Positions 8,908 to 17,289 of a DNA stretch of 64,000 nt are shown here, piece by piece; the first letter of the stretch is position 1; each line of letters opens with the position of its first letter. Origin of the DNA: Rhizobium leguminosarum (lineage in GTDB: Bacteria; Pseudomonadota; Alphaproteobacteria; Rhizobiales; Rhizobiaceae); assembly GCF_001679785.1 (NCBI RefSeq), contig NZ_CP016286.1, positions 1,984,001 through 2,048,000 on the forward strand, read 5' to 3'. The notes under the pieces were generated by a model. The model saw only the letters and a list, made by a program, of their open reading frames with translations. It did no database searches and was not told the origin of the DNA. Position numbers and translations under genes: made by a program.

Positions 8908-9526
8908 ATGTGGCAGTTCGTCATCGACATCCAGCGCGACATTTATCTGGGCTTCGCCGCCCACATCAAGGCCTATGCCAGCGGAACCGGCTGGAGTGCT
9001 TTCCTTGGGTTTCTGCCGATGGGAATCGCCTTCGGAGCCATTCACGCGATGACGCCCGGCCACAGCAAGTCGATCCTCGCGACCTATCTGGCCGGTTCGT
9101 CGGCGGGAATGCTTCGCGGCCTTTTGGTATCGCTCGCGCTGTCGTTCATGCACGTCACGATGTCCGTCATCATCGCGCTTTTCTCCCTTCCTTTGGTCTC
9201 GATCATGTTCGGCGGCACGGGAGCAGGCTCCTCGCCGATTTTGGAATCGGTGAGCCGAGGATTGCTGGGATTAATTGGCATTTGGATGTTGTGGACCGCC
9301 CTATTCCGCGAGCCTCACTCCCACGGCGATCAGCAAGGCATTGTGGTGGGCTTGTCGGCTGGACTGATACCGTGCCCGCTGACGCTTTTTGTCATGACCT
9401 TCGCCATTTCGCGCGGCGTACCCGAGGCAGGTATCCTGTTCGCTCTGGTGATGATGGTTGGTGTCGCGTTGACTTTGTCCGCAGTCGCCTTAACTGCGGT
9501 GTTCTTCCGCCAGCAGATGATGCACA
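8908..9526 (+). pseudogene. Ni/Co exporter (NicO/RcnA-like), 5' part before IS66
   Basis: Encodes the first 206 codons of a membrane exporter: GAIHAMTPGHSKSILATYLAG (the H-rich TM motif of the NicO/RcnA family), a loop PHSHGD and GLSAGLIPCPLTLFVM. An IS66 element begins at 9527. The frame runs on into the element to a stop at 9729, giving a chimeric tail. The missing 3' end is at 12096-12202. Joined across the 8-bp duplication GATGCACA, the gene is an uninterrupted 241-residue protein. The exporter is therefore probably inactive or altered. Confidence 0.85.
9519..9526. repeat. Target-site duplication, left copy (IS66 no. 1)
   Basis: GATGCACA directly precedes the element's GTAAGCGC end and is repeated exactly at 12088-12095. 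An 8-bp duplication is normal for the IS66 family. Confidence 0.92.
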
Positions 9527-9581
9527 GTAAGCGCTCATTTCGCTGCGCGTTGACGCAGTGGATTGTGACGCCCGCAGCGGC

Positions 9582-11189
9582 TTATGCGGCAGTGGATTTG
9601 GCGAAGTTAAATGGGAGCAGATCGTCGATATTGGCGCCGTCCGGACGCTGCGGCGATTCGGTAAAGACGTGTCGCAACCAGGTGAATGGCTCGACGCCAC
9701 AGGCGCGACAGGTCAGCATAAGGCTGTAGATGACAGCGCTTGCCTTGGCCCCGTCGACAGTGTCGCAAAATAGCCAGCTCTTCCTTCCAGTGGCAAAAAC
9801 TCTGATATCGCGTTCCAATAAATTGTTGTCGATCGGCATCCTGCCGTCTTCGGTGTAGCGGGTCAGATATTGCCACTGGTTTCGCGTATAGGAGATCGCA
9901 TCGCCGAGCTTGGTGTCGGGCACGACCTTGGGGGCCATCCTGTCGAGCCACTCCTTCAGGGCATCAAGGACTGGAACGCTATGCTTCTGGCGCAAGCGCC
10001 GGATGCAATCGGCCTGCGTTTCGCCGTCATCCGGCTTTTCGTCCCGCACCTGCCTTTCAATCCGATAGAGCTGGTCGAAGAACTTCAATGCCTGCGCGGG
10101 CGGCCCGCTTTGTTTCTTCCCGGCCTTGAAGGCGTTGACGAAGCGTCGCCTGGCGTGAGCCATACACCCGACATGCGTTGCGCCCTTCAGGGTGCGCCAG
10201 CCCTGATAGCCGTCGCTCATCAGGATGCCGCGATAGTCACCAAGGAAAGTCTGCGGATGCACCTGCCCACGACCGGGCTGATATTCGAGCAGCACAACCG
10301 GTTCGACACTATCCTGCCCGCTGCGATAGGCCCAGATGTAGGACTCGTCAGTTGCTTTCCTGTCCTTTTCCTTCAGCACCTGCACCGTGGTCTCGTCACC
10401 GTGAATGACGTTCTGCGACAAGAGCCGCTGCTTCAGTGCATCGTAGATGCGAACGAGGTGCTTTTCGCTGGACCCGATCACCCAATGGCCAAGAGCGCCA
10501 CGGCTGACAGGGACGCCAGCGCGCTCGAAGGCCTGTGCCAGGCGATAGAGCGGTGTGCCGTCGACATATTTATGAACAAGAGCAAAGGCCAGCGTCGAGG
10601 CCGTGGCAATGCTCCCCGGCAAGGGCTGTGCGGGCATCGGCGCGATGATAACGGGAGTGCTGATATCGGTGCGCTCGCAGTTGCGGCAAGCATACTTGGC
10701 CCGGGCATTCTGCAGCACCGTGGCCTTCACCTCGATATGCAGCTGCTCGGTGACGAGTTCGCCCATGCGATGCAACGGATGGCGGCAGCACGGACAGGTC
10801 TTCTGATCGTCGGCAAGGTCATATTCAACGCGTTGGCGGGGCAAATTTGCCGGAAGAGGTTTACGCCCGCGCTTGCGGCCTTCGGGCTTTTCCACCTCTG
10901 GCAATCCCGTGTCGGGAAGCTCAGTGGCGTCGGTCTCGTCACAGTCGGCCAAGCCCTCATCAGCATCGGCCTCGAGAGCGGCGTTCTCGGCTTCATTGAA
11001 GACGCGATCCATATGCTTTTCGCTGCGCGGCGCAAAACGATGCAGTTGTGCAAGCGCCAGTTCTTCCTCGAGCTTGAAGACACGCTGCTCAAGGGCGTCT
11101 CTCTCAGCCCGCAGCGCGACGTTCTCGGCAGCATTCGCCGCCAGAAGCGCCATCAGTTCCGCAACGGTCGGGGTGCCGGCTCGTGTCAT
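9582..11189 (-). CDS. tnpC: IS66 transposase TnpC (DDE)
   Basis: 535 residues, full length for IS66 TnpC. There is an N-terminal leucine-zipper region (ENVALRAERDALEQRVFKLEEEL), a zinc-binding segment (CPCCRHPLHR, then CRNCERTD) and a catalytic core with HGDETTV, MSDGYQGW and DNNLLERDIR supplying Asp, Asp and Glu. It ends with the usual IS66 C-terminal domain. It is the last gene of the tnpA-tnpB-tnpC operon. Confidence 0.93.
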   Translation of the reverse strand: MTRAGTPTVAELMALLAANAAENVALRAERDALEQRVFKLEEELALAQLHRFAPRSEKHMDRVFNEAENAALEADADEGLADCDETDATELPDTGLPEVEKPEGRKRGRKPLPANLPRQRVEYDLADDQKTCPCCRHPLHRMGELVTEQLHIEVKATVLQNARAKYACRNCERTDISTPVIIAPMPAQPLPGSIATASTLAFALVHKYVDGTPLYRLAQAFERAGVPVSRGALGHWVIGSSEKHLVRIYDALKQRLLSQNVIHGDETTVQVLKEKDRKATDESYIWAYRSGQDSVEPVVLLEYQPGRGQVHPQTFLGDYRGILMSDGYQGWRTLKGATHVGCMAHARRRFVNAFKAGKKQSGPPAQALKFFDQLYRIERQVRDEKPDDGETQADCIRRLRQKHSVPVLDALKEWLDRMAPKVVPDTKLGDAISYTRNQWQYLTRYTEDGRMPIDNNLLERDIRVFATGRKSWLFCDTVDGAKASAVIYSLMLTCRACGVEPFTWLRHVFTESPQRPDGANIDDLLPFNFAKSTAA

Positions 11190-11230
11190 CGTAGCTTTGA
11201 ATCTGAGCCGCCCCGCTCCGTCAACAGCCT

Positions 11231-11584
11231 TCAGCCGACAAACTCATATTGCCGAACAGGATGGCGCACCATCGCGTCGAGATCGATGCCGTCAAGCAGC
11301 CAGCGCAACTGTTCGGTATCGAGCGTCACGACCGGCGCCTCGCGGCGGGGCCAGCGAAACCGGTCTTCGGACAAGGCTTTCAATACAAGCACGAACCCTG
11401 ACCGCTCGAAGAACAGGAGCTTCATCCGGGTGCGCCGGCGGTTGCAAAAGACAAAGACAGCACGCTCGAACGGGCTCAGGCCCATCGACTGCTCGACCAG
11501 GATCGCCAGGCTGTTGATCCCCGCACGAAAGTCGATCGGGTCCCGGTGAAGATAGACGCGAAGATCGTCAGCCAGCCGGAACAT
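11231..11584 (-). CDS. tnpB: IS66 accessory protein TnpB
   Basis: 117 residues, the standard size. It starts MFRLADDLRVYLHRDPIDFR and contains VFVFCNRRRTRMKLLFFERSGFVLV, the conserved core of IS66 Orf2 proteins. It is required for IS66 transposition, but its molecular role is unclear. Its start overlaps the end of tnpA by 17 bases, which suggests translational coupling. Confidence 0.93.
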   Translation of the reverse strand: MFRLADDLRVYLHRDPIDFRAGINSLAILVEQSMGLSPFERAVFVFCNRRRTRMKLLFFERSGFVLVLKALSEDRFRWPRREAPVVTLDTEQLRWLLDGIDLDAMVRHPVRQYEFVG

Positions 11585-12008
11585 TGCACCGCCCCAGAAT
11601 TTCGATCATCGCCGAAAGAGCCCGCTCATCCACATCCTCAAGCTCAAGCCGCACACCATTTGGCAAAGACGCCATCAGCCGCATTCCTGCCGATGATGGC
11701 CGGGCCGGCATGTCGGGCTGCCGCGCAATCGGCGACGCTGCAACCACAGGAACAAAGGCCGACGTTTCCTGCCCTGCAGCAGCCGTCAAACTACCCTGGG
11801 CCTGCCGATCTCGGCGAAGCTTCACCCAGTTGCGTAACTGATTGGCGTTGACGCCGTGCGCCAGTGCCAGACGGGCAACCGATACGCCGGGCTTCATTGC
11901 GGCGTCGATCAGCCGGTCTTTCTCGACCGGATCGAAACGCCGCTTCCCGTTGGGAAGAACCTTCACTGCCCGAAGACCCCCTGAGCCCTTCAAGTTATCC
12001 AATGTCAT
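11568..12008 (-). CDS. tnpA: IS66 accessory protein TnpA (HTH)
   Basis: About 146 residues from the ATG at 12008 (an ATG at 12047 is also possible). It contains the HTH segment KPGVSVARLALAHGVNANQLRNWVKL and a C-terminal conserved block, LPNGVRLELEDVDERALSAMIE. This is typical of the IS66 Orf1 DNA-binding protein. The start at 12008 is favoured because GGGAGA lies upstream, in the loop of a hairpin. Confidence 0.88.
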   Translation of the reverse strand: MTLDNLKGSGGLRAVKVLPNGKRRFDPVEKDRLIDAAMKPGVSVARLALAHGVNANQLRNWVKLRRDRQAQGSLTAAAGQETSAFVPVVAASPIARQPDMPARPSSAGMRLMASLPNGVRLELEDVDERALSAMIEILGRCNVPAG

Positions 12009-12036
12009 TGTGTCCACAGTCTCCCTTGTGGACACA
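12009..12036. promoter_or_regulatory. Inverted repeat at the IS66 tnpA leader
   Basis: TGTGTCCAC (12009-12017) pairs with GTGGACACA (12028-12036) across a 10-base spacer that contains the likely tnpA ribosome-binding site. It could be an operator or a hairpin limiting transposase translation; this is inferred from geometry only. Confidence 0.5.
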
Positions 12037-12087
12037 GACTCCCTCATTCGCCGTTCAGTGAACAGGTGCGGGGAATTGTGCGCTTAC

Positions 12088-12095
12088 GATGCACA
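12088..12095. repeat. Target-site duplication, right copy (IS66 no. 1)
   Basis: GATGCACA, identical to 9519-9526. Confidence 0.92.
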
Positions 12096-12202
12096 TGTTC
12101 GAGACCCGGCCCAAGCTGATATCGCACCTGACCAAGGGCCTTCAGGCACTATCGGGTGCCATTTTGATTCTGGTCGCCGCGCACGAACTTTGGTGGCGAT
12201 AG
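12096..12202 (+). pseudogene. Ni/Co exporter, 3' part after IS66
   Basis: Continues the exporter frame after the duplicated target: MFETRPKLISHLTKGLQ, then the hydrophobic last helix ALSGAILILVAAHELWWR and a TAG stop at 12200-12202. It has no start of its own. It ends convergently with the DedA-PAP2 gene. Confidence 0.85.
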
Positions 12203-12267
12203 TCAGCGGCCATAAACGATTCTGCTTGGGGAATCGGATTGGCGAAGGAACAACGCGGTACGAGCTT

Positions 12268-14298
12268 TCATCTGCCGGACAGTTTTCTTTCGCGGGCAAG
12301 CAATGTTCTGCCGTCCCAGTTGTCATCCTCAGTGTTTGCGTCTCGCCTAGCCACCCGAAGCTCTGGAAGAGCCTGACTCAACGCGTTTCGAGGGCCATTA
12401 ACGTCACTTTTCGCTGTCGGATATGCAGCTACCCAGAGAAAAGAAGTTGGCGTTTCCTCGACAACCGATCCCAACCAAAGTTCGGCCTGGGTGTCATTCA
12501 ATTGCTTGTCCGCCCGCCAGACGCGAAGGACGTATCGGTTCCCACCGGGGTCTGTTCCGCTCGCGCGAATAAGGGTCATTGAAGGCAACCGTCCACGCTC
12601 GGGATGAGTCACGACGGGAAGTGACATCAGTTTAGGTGACGACGTGAGCCATTGCAGCGAGTTGGTTACAGTCCAGTTGGGCGGCATGCGCCATTCAGCA
12701 CCCTCAAGGGTGTTTCGGAGTTCGTCCAATGTGCCTGCCCATTGCAGCGTGAAAGGTTCTTCGCTTTCCCCGGTGATATCGACGCGGCGAGCGGGTAGTT
12801 CCTGCCAACCTGTATTCCACCAATCGGCGACTTCCGCCCTCGGAGCCACGTCCTTAACGGCATAACGCTGAACGTCCCGCTGATAGTGACGGGCGATATT
12901 GAAACCACCGGCAGTGACAAGAGCGATAATGGTGACGACCAGAATGCCGCTCGTTTTATCCTCAGAGGACCGATGGTACTCGTAAGCGATGCTCAGGACC
13001 GCCAGCCACGTCACGGCGAAAGCCAAGCCGCCTGCAGCGTCGGAGAACCAATGCGCACCAAGATAGACGCGTGAGAACGCAATCAGAGTGATTAGCACGG
13101 CCGCTGCAAATGCCACGGTCACGCGCCCAGCAGGCGGCAGACTTCGGCCAATGAGAAATGCGAGAAAACCATAGAGGACAGCATTTGTGGTGCTATGACC
13201 GCTTGGAAAGGAAAAGTTGCTCCAGCCTTCGTATAGCTCCGAAACCGGGCGGGCACGATGAACTGTCACCTTTATGATGGTGTTGAACACCGAACCGGCG
13301 GCAACCGCCGCCAGAAAATAGGCGGATGTACCCCATGCACGCCTCCAGACCAGCCAAAGCAGAACAGCAATGGTGACAGGAACGACGACGGTAGTGTCGC
13401 CCAGTTCCGTGAAACCGATCATCACGGAGTCGCCCCATGATGTTCTCAGGCCTTGGAGTAGCTGGAAAACAGCGACATCGAAATTAACGAGCGGATCGCC
13501 GGTCACGACGTCTTCTAGGATTCCGAAAAACAACCATCCTGCAGCGATCAACAAAAGGAAGAGTCCGGCAAGCAGCGCGGATTCGCGTTTTTCCGGATCG
13601 ATCAGTGAAGCCATCTGGTTGCTAAGCCAACTGTCATGGGTACTGGCCCATAATCTCAATTCACTCAAACCTGACTGAAGGACGGGGACCCCACGCCGAA
13701 TTCCCAGCATCACCAACCGTATTGTCAGCCAGACGAGCAGACAAAGAATGGCGACCAGGCTCGCCAACCTGACGGCAGCTTCTCCGGCCGAATGAACGTA
13801 GGCCCCGAGCGCTACACCCGGCAAGATATGCAGTGGTGCCCAGATGAGCGCCGACAGAATGTTTGAGACATAGAAGCGACCGACGGGCATTTTCAGCATC
13901 CCCGCGACCAAGGGAACAAAGGCGCGGACACCAGGCGTGAAACGCGCCAGAAAGACACTCTTGCCACCATGCCTTTTGAAGAACGCTTCGCTTCTTTCGA
14001 TTAGCTGCGGATATCGTCGGAATGGCCATCTCGTCAGGATTTGCTCGTGATAGCGGTGCCCCAGCCAGAAGGACAGGCCGTCGCCGATCATTGCGCCGAT
14101 CAGCGCCGCAACGAGCAGTGGAAATAGTTTCAACACACCCGACGGCACAAGTGCAGCGAGGCCGACGATGATAGCGGTTCCCGGAACCACGGCACCTAGT
14201 ACCGGAAGAGATTCAGAGAGTGCCAGCAGCAGGACAAGGCCGTATGCGAGATGCGGGTGCATTTCGACGAAGCTTGTGAATGCGCTGACGTACGACAA
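12268..14298 (-). CDS. DedA-PAP2-LssY fusion membrane protein
   Basis: 676 residues in three parts. Residues 1-200 are a DedA/SNARE-associated domain (AVVPGTAIIVG, FLARFTPGVRAFVPLVAGM). Residues 240-445 are a PAP2 lipid-phosphatase domain with KVTVHRARP, PSGHST and SRVYLGAHWFSD, so all three catalytic motifs are present. The rest matches LssY-type C-terminal domains. Such fusions are thought to act on undecaprenyl-phosphate or phospholipids at the inner membrane. The start codon at 14298 is TTG, with GAGGA nine bases upstream. It lies 76 bases downstream of a second PAP2 gene on the same strand. Confidence 0.88.
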   Translation of the reverse strand: MSYVSAFTSFVEMHPHLAYGLVLLLALSESLPVLGAVVPGTAIIVGLAALVPSGVLKLFPLLVAALIGAMIGDGLSFWLGHRYHEQILTRWPFRRYPQLIERSEAFFKRHGGKSVFLARFTPGVRAFVPLVAGMLKMPVGRFYVSNILSALIWAPLHILPGVALGAYVHSAGEAAVRLASLVAILCLLVWLTIRLVMLGIRRGVPVLQSGLSELRLWASTHDSWLSNQMASLIDPEKRESALLAGLFLLLIAAGWLFFGILEDVVTGDPLVNFDVAVFQLLQGLRTSWGDSVMIGFTELGDTTVVVPVTIAVLLWLVWRRAWGTSAYFLAAVAAGSVFNTIIKVTVHRARPVSELYEGWSNFSFPSGHSTTNAVLYGFLAFLIGRSLPPAGRVTVAFAAAVLITLIAFSRVYLGAHWFSDAAGGLAFAVTWLAVLSIAYEYHRSSEDKTSGILVVTIIALVTAGGFNIARHYQRDVQRYAVKDVAPRAEVADWWNTGWQELPARRVDITGESEEPFTLQWAGTLDELRNTLEGAEWRMPPNWTVTNSLQWLTSSPKLMSLPVVTHPERGRLPSMTLIRASGTDPGGNRYVLRVWRADKQLNDTQAELWLGSVVEETPTSFLWVAAYPTAKSDVNGPRNALSQALPELRVARRDANTEDDNWDGRTLLARERKLSGR

Positions 14299-14374
14299 AT
14301 GAATTCCTCATGAGACCAATGGGAGACGGGATTTGAGCGGTGCTTGCTTTTTTGATGGCCCTCGATGAGTGCTC

Positions 14375-14926
14375 TTAGAGTATTCCAGTGACCATGCGGT
14401 CAACGCGCGTTCCTGGCTTGTAGAAGACAACGATAGTTCCGGCGGCCAGTATTCCGGTGAGCGCACCACCCAAGACATCGCTTGCATAGTGCGTCCCAAT
14501 GTAGACGCGTGAGAAAGCCACCAAAATTGCGGCTGATAGGAACGCCAGCCCTCGCCTCTCCATCCCATGGAAGAGAAATGCCGCTGCAACGGCGAACGTC
14601 GCGGTTGCGTGATCTGATGGAAAAGACGGGTCGGCGCTTCGCTCGATGATAAGATGGGTGATACCGCCATCGTAGGGGCGTATGCGACTGAGAAACAGAA
14701 GAATGATCTGATTGACGCCAAGGCCCAGCAGAAAAGACAGCCCTGCCGCGACAAGAACATGCCGGATGTATAACCTGTCGGACTTCCGCCACCATTGCAC
14801 AGCGACAGCCAGCACAAGCAGTGGGACGCCAATTGAAGAGACAAGAACCATGAACTGATCGGCAAGGCCGTTCCGACCCGCCAGGCCATTGATCGCCTGC
14901 GTCATCCAAACATCGAGTTCATACAT
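14375..14926 (-). CDS. PAP2-family phosphatase, undecaprenyl-diphosphatase-like
   Basis: 183 residues with five to six membrane segments and the three PAP2 motifs: LFLSRIRPYD, PSFPSDHATATF and SRVYIGTHYASDVLGG. Size and motif spacing fit BcrC-type undecaprenyl-pyrophosphate phosphatases. The active site would face the periplasm. It overlaps the end of the upstream MFS gene by 8 bases, indicating one operon of MFS, PAP2 and DedA-PAP2 that runs divergently from chrBA. Confidence 0.85.
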   Translation of the reverse strand: MYELDVWMTQAINGLAGRNGLADQFMVLVSSIGVPLLVLAVAVQWWRKSDRLYIRHVLVAAGLSFLLGLGVNQIILLFLSRIRPYDGGITHLIIERSADPSFPSDHATATFAVAAAFLFHGMERRGLAFLSAAILVAFSRVYIGTHYASDVLGGALTGILAAGTIVVFYKPGTRVDRMVTGIL

Positions 14927-16154
14927 CCGTTGCTCCTTCTACCGTTTGCCTTGTCCGCAACCATCGCCTGCTCAGCAATAAACCGGCCCCTGCCAATGCC
15001 GCGAAGCTCGCGCCTGCCAGGAACGTTCCCTGTGGTCCGGAGGTGTCCCATAGTGCGCCTGCCACTACGCTGGCGATCAGCAGTGCCACCCCTGCAGTGA
15101 GATTGAAGATACCAAAAGCAGTGCCTCGAAGTTCAGCGGGGGCGGCATCGGCAACGAAAGCCGCCAGCACGCCTTGGCTGAACCCCATGTGGAGCCCCCA
15201 CAAAACAACACCAACTCCCAGGCCGAGCAGTCCGGGAATGAAAGCAAGACAAAGATCGGCGGCGACAAGCAGTGCCAGACCCATCATCAGCAAGCTAGCC
15301 CTATCAACCCGATCCGCCATGACACCGATGGGATATGCCGACAACGCGTATGAGATGTTCATGACGATGAGAACAAGTGGCACGAACATGAGCGACAAGC
15401 CGACCGCCTGCGCATTAAGGATCAAAAACGCTTCACTGAATCGGGCAAGGGTGAAGACGGCGGATAAACCGACGACGACCCAGTAGTTTAAAGGTAAGCG
15501 GACAAGCTCGGAGCGGCTGAACGGCATGCGAACCCATCGCAACCCCGGCTGTCGCTCCGGCTCTCTGACAGCGAAAACAACCGAGAGAAATGACAGGGCG
15601 GCCGGGATAACAGCGATCCAGAAAACGATGGCAAACTGATCGGCGGTCCACCACATCAATCCAAGCGCCAGCAAAGGCCCAAGGAATGCACCTATTGTAT
15701 CGAGCGACTGGCGAAGGCCGAAACTGGCACCCCGAAGATGAACAGGACTGATGTCGGCGATGAGCGCGTCACGGGGCGCTCCCCTGATACCTTTTCCAAC
15801 TCTATCGATGAACCGCGCCGAGATGAGCCAACTGATCGAGGGCGCGAGCGGAAACACCGGCTTGGTCAGCGCCGCCATACCGTAACCAACTGCAACAAGC
15901 AGTTTTCGTTTTCCAAGCCAATCGCTGAGAGCGCCGGAAAAAACCTTCGTGATGGAGGCTGTCGCTTCGGCAATGCCTTCGATGATCCCGACCGTCAGCG
16001 CCGAGGCTCCGAGCACCGTAACCATGTAAACTGGCAGCAGTGCGTGGATCATCTCGGATGAAACATCCATCAGCAAAGACACAAAGCCGAGCGCCCAAAT
16101 TCCCTTTGGGATTTCGCGCCAAATTGACGGCCTGGTGCTGGAAATGCTGGCCAT
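14919..16154 (-). CDS. MFS transporter divergent from chrBA
   Basis: 411 residues with twelve hydrophobic segments. The major-facilitator signature GALSDWLGKRKLL lies after TM2, and GKGIRGAPRDALIAD lies after TM4. The second half contains GVMADRVDRASLL. The start at 16154 (MASISSTRP) has AAAGG upstream; an in-frame start also exists at 16184. MFS proteins of this type often sit beside chromate genes, but the substrate is unknown. It heads the operon with the two PAP2 genes. Confidence 0.82.
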   Translation of the reverse strand: MASISSTRPSIWREIPKGIWALGFVSLLMDVSSEMIHALLPVYMVTVLGASALTVGIIEGIAEATASITKVFSGALSDWLGKRKLLVAVGYGMAALTKPVFPLAPSISWLISARFIDRVGKGIRGAPRDALIADISPVHLRGASFGLRQSLDTIGAFLGPLLALGLMWWTADQFAIVFWIAVIPAALSFLSVVFAVREPERQPGLRWVRMPFSRSELVRLPLNYWVVVGLSAVFTLARFSEAFLILNAQAVGLSLMFVPLVLIVMNISYALSAYPIGVMADRVDRASLLMMGLALLVAADLCLAFIPGLLGLGVGVVLWGLHMGFSQGVLAAFVADAAPAELRGTAFGIFNLTAGVALLIASVVAGALWDTSGPQGTFLAGASFAALAGAGLLLSRRWLRTRQTVEGATDV

Positions 16155-16393
16155 TCTCAAAAAACCTTTCAGAGCAAACCGCAACGTATGTCAGGGCAAT
16201 CAGGATACTTACAGATTTGGATCGCCATACAACGCTGACAGCTTCCTGTCCGGATTATCTGACAGGGGGCTGAATGGGCTTGTCCGTAGATCAAGAACGT
16301 TGAGTGCTACGGCCTTTTAACGGGTGGTGACGATTGCATAACAGTCGGCCAAGCGCTTGACAGTATCGGGAGATCGTTTCAAAACACCGTCCA

Positions 16394-16412
16394 TGGGGTC
16401 GCGATCACCCCA
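16394..16412. promoter_or_regulatory. Palindrome upstream of chrB
   Basis: TGGGGT and ACCCCA are inverted around CGCGATC, about 55 bases before the chrB start. The position suits an operator for the autoregulator ChrB, but no consensus was checked. The rest of the roughly 310-base gap between the MFS and chrB starts should hold divergent promoters; a weaker inverted repeat, CCTGTC/GACAGG, lies at 16245-16266. Confidence 0.35.
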
Positions 16413-16466
16413 CGAGGCGACAGCCGAAGTATCGCGTCCAACAACCGATCAACGGAAGGACGCGTC

Positions 16467-17288
16467 ATGTCTACCTACTTGGAAATATCCCCCGACAAAC
16501 TTGCCCGGCTTATTGGCACGCCGACTTGCCCGGCGCTCATCGACGTCCGTATAGACGAGGACTTCGATGCCGATCCGAGACTAATCCCCGGCTCCGTCCG
16601 GCGGGACTACCGCACACTCGATACCTGGATCGGCTCGCTCGCTGGAGCCTCGGCGATAATCATCTGCCAGCGCGGCCAGAAGCTCAGCCACGGTGTTGCA
16701 GCGTGGCTGCGGCAGACCGGAATACCAGCAGACAGTCTGGAAGGCGGCTTCGAGGCATGGATCGCCCAAAAGCTCCCCGTCGTTCCCGTGAGACTCCTGC
16801 CTCCTCGGAATGCCGCCGGGCAGACTGTCTGGGTCACGCGTGCGCGGCCCAAAATCGACCGGATCGCCTGCCCCTGGCTCATCCGCCGCTTCGTCGATCC
16901 GAGCGCCGTCTTCCTGTTCGTGCCGCCATCCGAGGTCGAACTGGTCGCAGACCGCTTCGGGGGCGCTCCGTTCGACATTGAGGCGGACATCAAATGGAGC
17001 CATCGCGGCGAGCTTTGCACCTTCGATGTCATGGTAGAGGAATTTGCTATCTCGTCCCCACCCCTCCTCCGTTTGGCAACCATTGTGCGCGGGGCAGACA
17101 CATCCCGTCTCGATCTAGCCCCCGAGGCACCCGGCCTGCTTGCGGCTTCGCTTGGGCTCTCGCGGATGTTTGCCGACGATCACGAGCAACTGGAAGCGGG
17201 TCTCCTTCTATACGATGCCTTCTATCGCTGGTGCAGGGATGCAACAGACGAGACGCACAATTGGCCAGCCGGAAAAAAGGGAGCCTGA
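16467..17288 (+). CDS. chrB: ChrB-type chromate resistance protein with rhodanese domain
   Basis: 273 residues. Residues 1-110 form a rhodanese-like domain (LIDVRIDEDFDAD; the active-site loop IICQRGQKLSHG keeps its cysteine). Residues 120-265 are the ChrB C-terminal domain (RPKIDRIACPWLIRRFVDP, FDIEADIKWSHRGELCTFD, LATIVRGADT). ChrB proteins act as chromate-responsive regulators of chrA. The chrA start lies one base after the stop codon, so the two are coupled. Rhodanese-ChrB fusions are common in rhizobia. Confidence 0.9.
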   Translation: MSTYLEISPDKLARLIGTPTCPALIDVRIDEDFDADPRLIPGSVRRDYRTLDTWIGSLAGASAIIICQRGQKLSHGVAAWLRQTGIPADSLEGGFEAWIAQKLPVVPVRLLPPRNAAGQTVWVTRARPKIDRIACPWLIRRFVDPSAVFLFVPPSEVELVADRFGGAPFDIEADIKWSHRGELCTFDVMVEEFAISSPPLLRLATIVRGADTSRLDLAPEAPGLLAASLGLSRMFADDHEQLEAGLLLYDAFYRWCRDATDETHNWPAGKKGA

Positions 17289-17289
17289 T

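Larger units (their letters stand above)
9527..12087 (-). mobile_element. IS66-family insertion sequence no. 1 (2561 bp)
   Basis: Terminal inverted repeats begin GTAAGCGC at both ends (left 9527, right ending GCGCTTAC at 12087) and match imperfectly over about 23 bp. It carries the three IS66 genes tnpA, tnpB and tnpC on the minus strand and is bounded by perfect 8-bp repeats. It interrupts the Ni/Co exporter gene. All three frames are open, so the element may be active. Confidence 0.93.
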
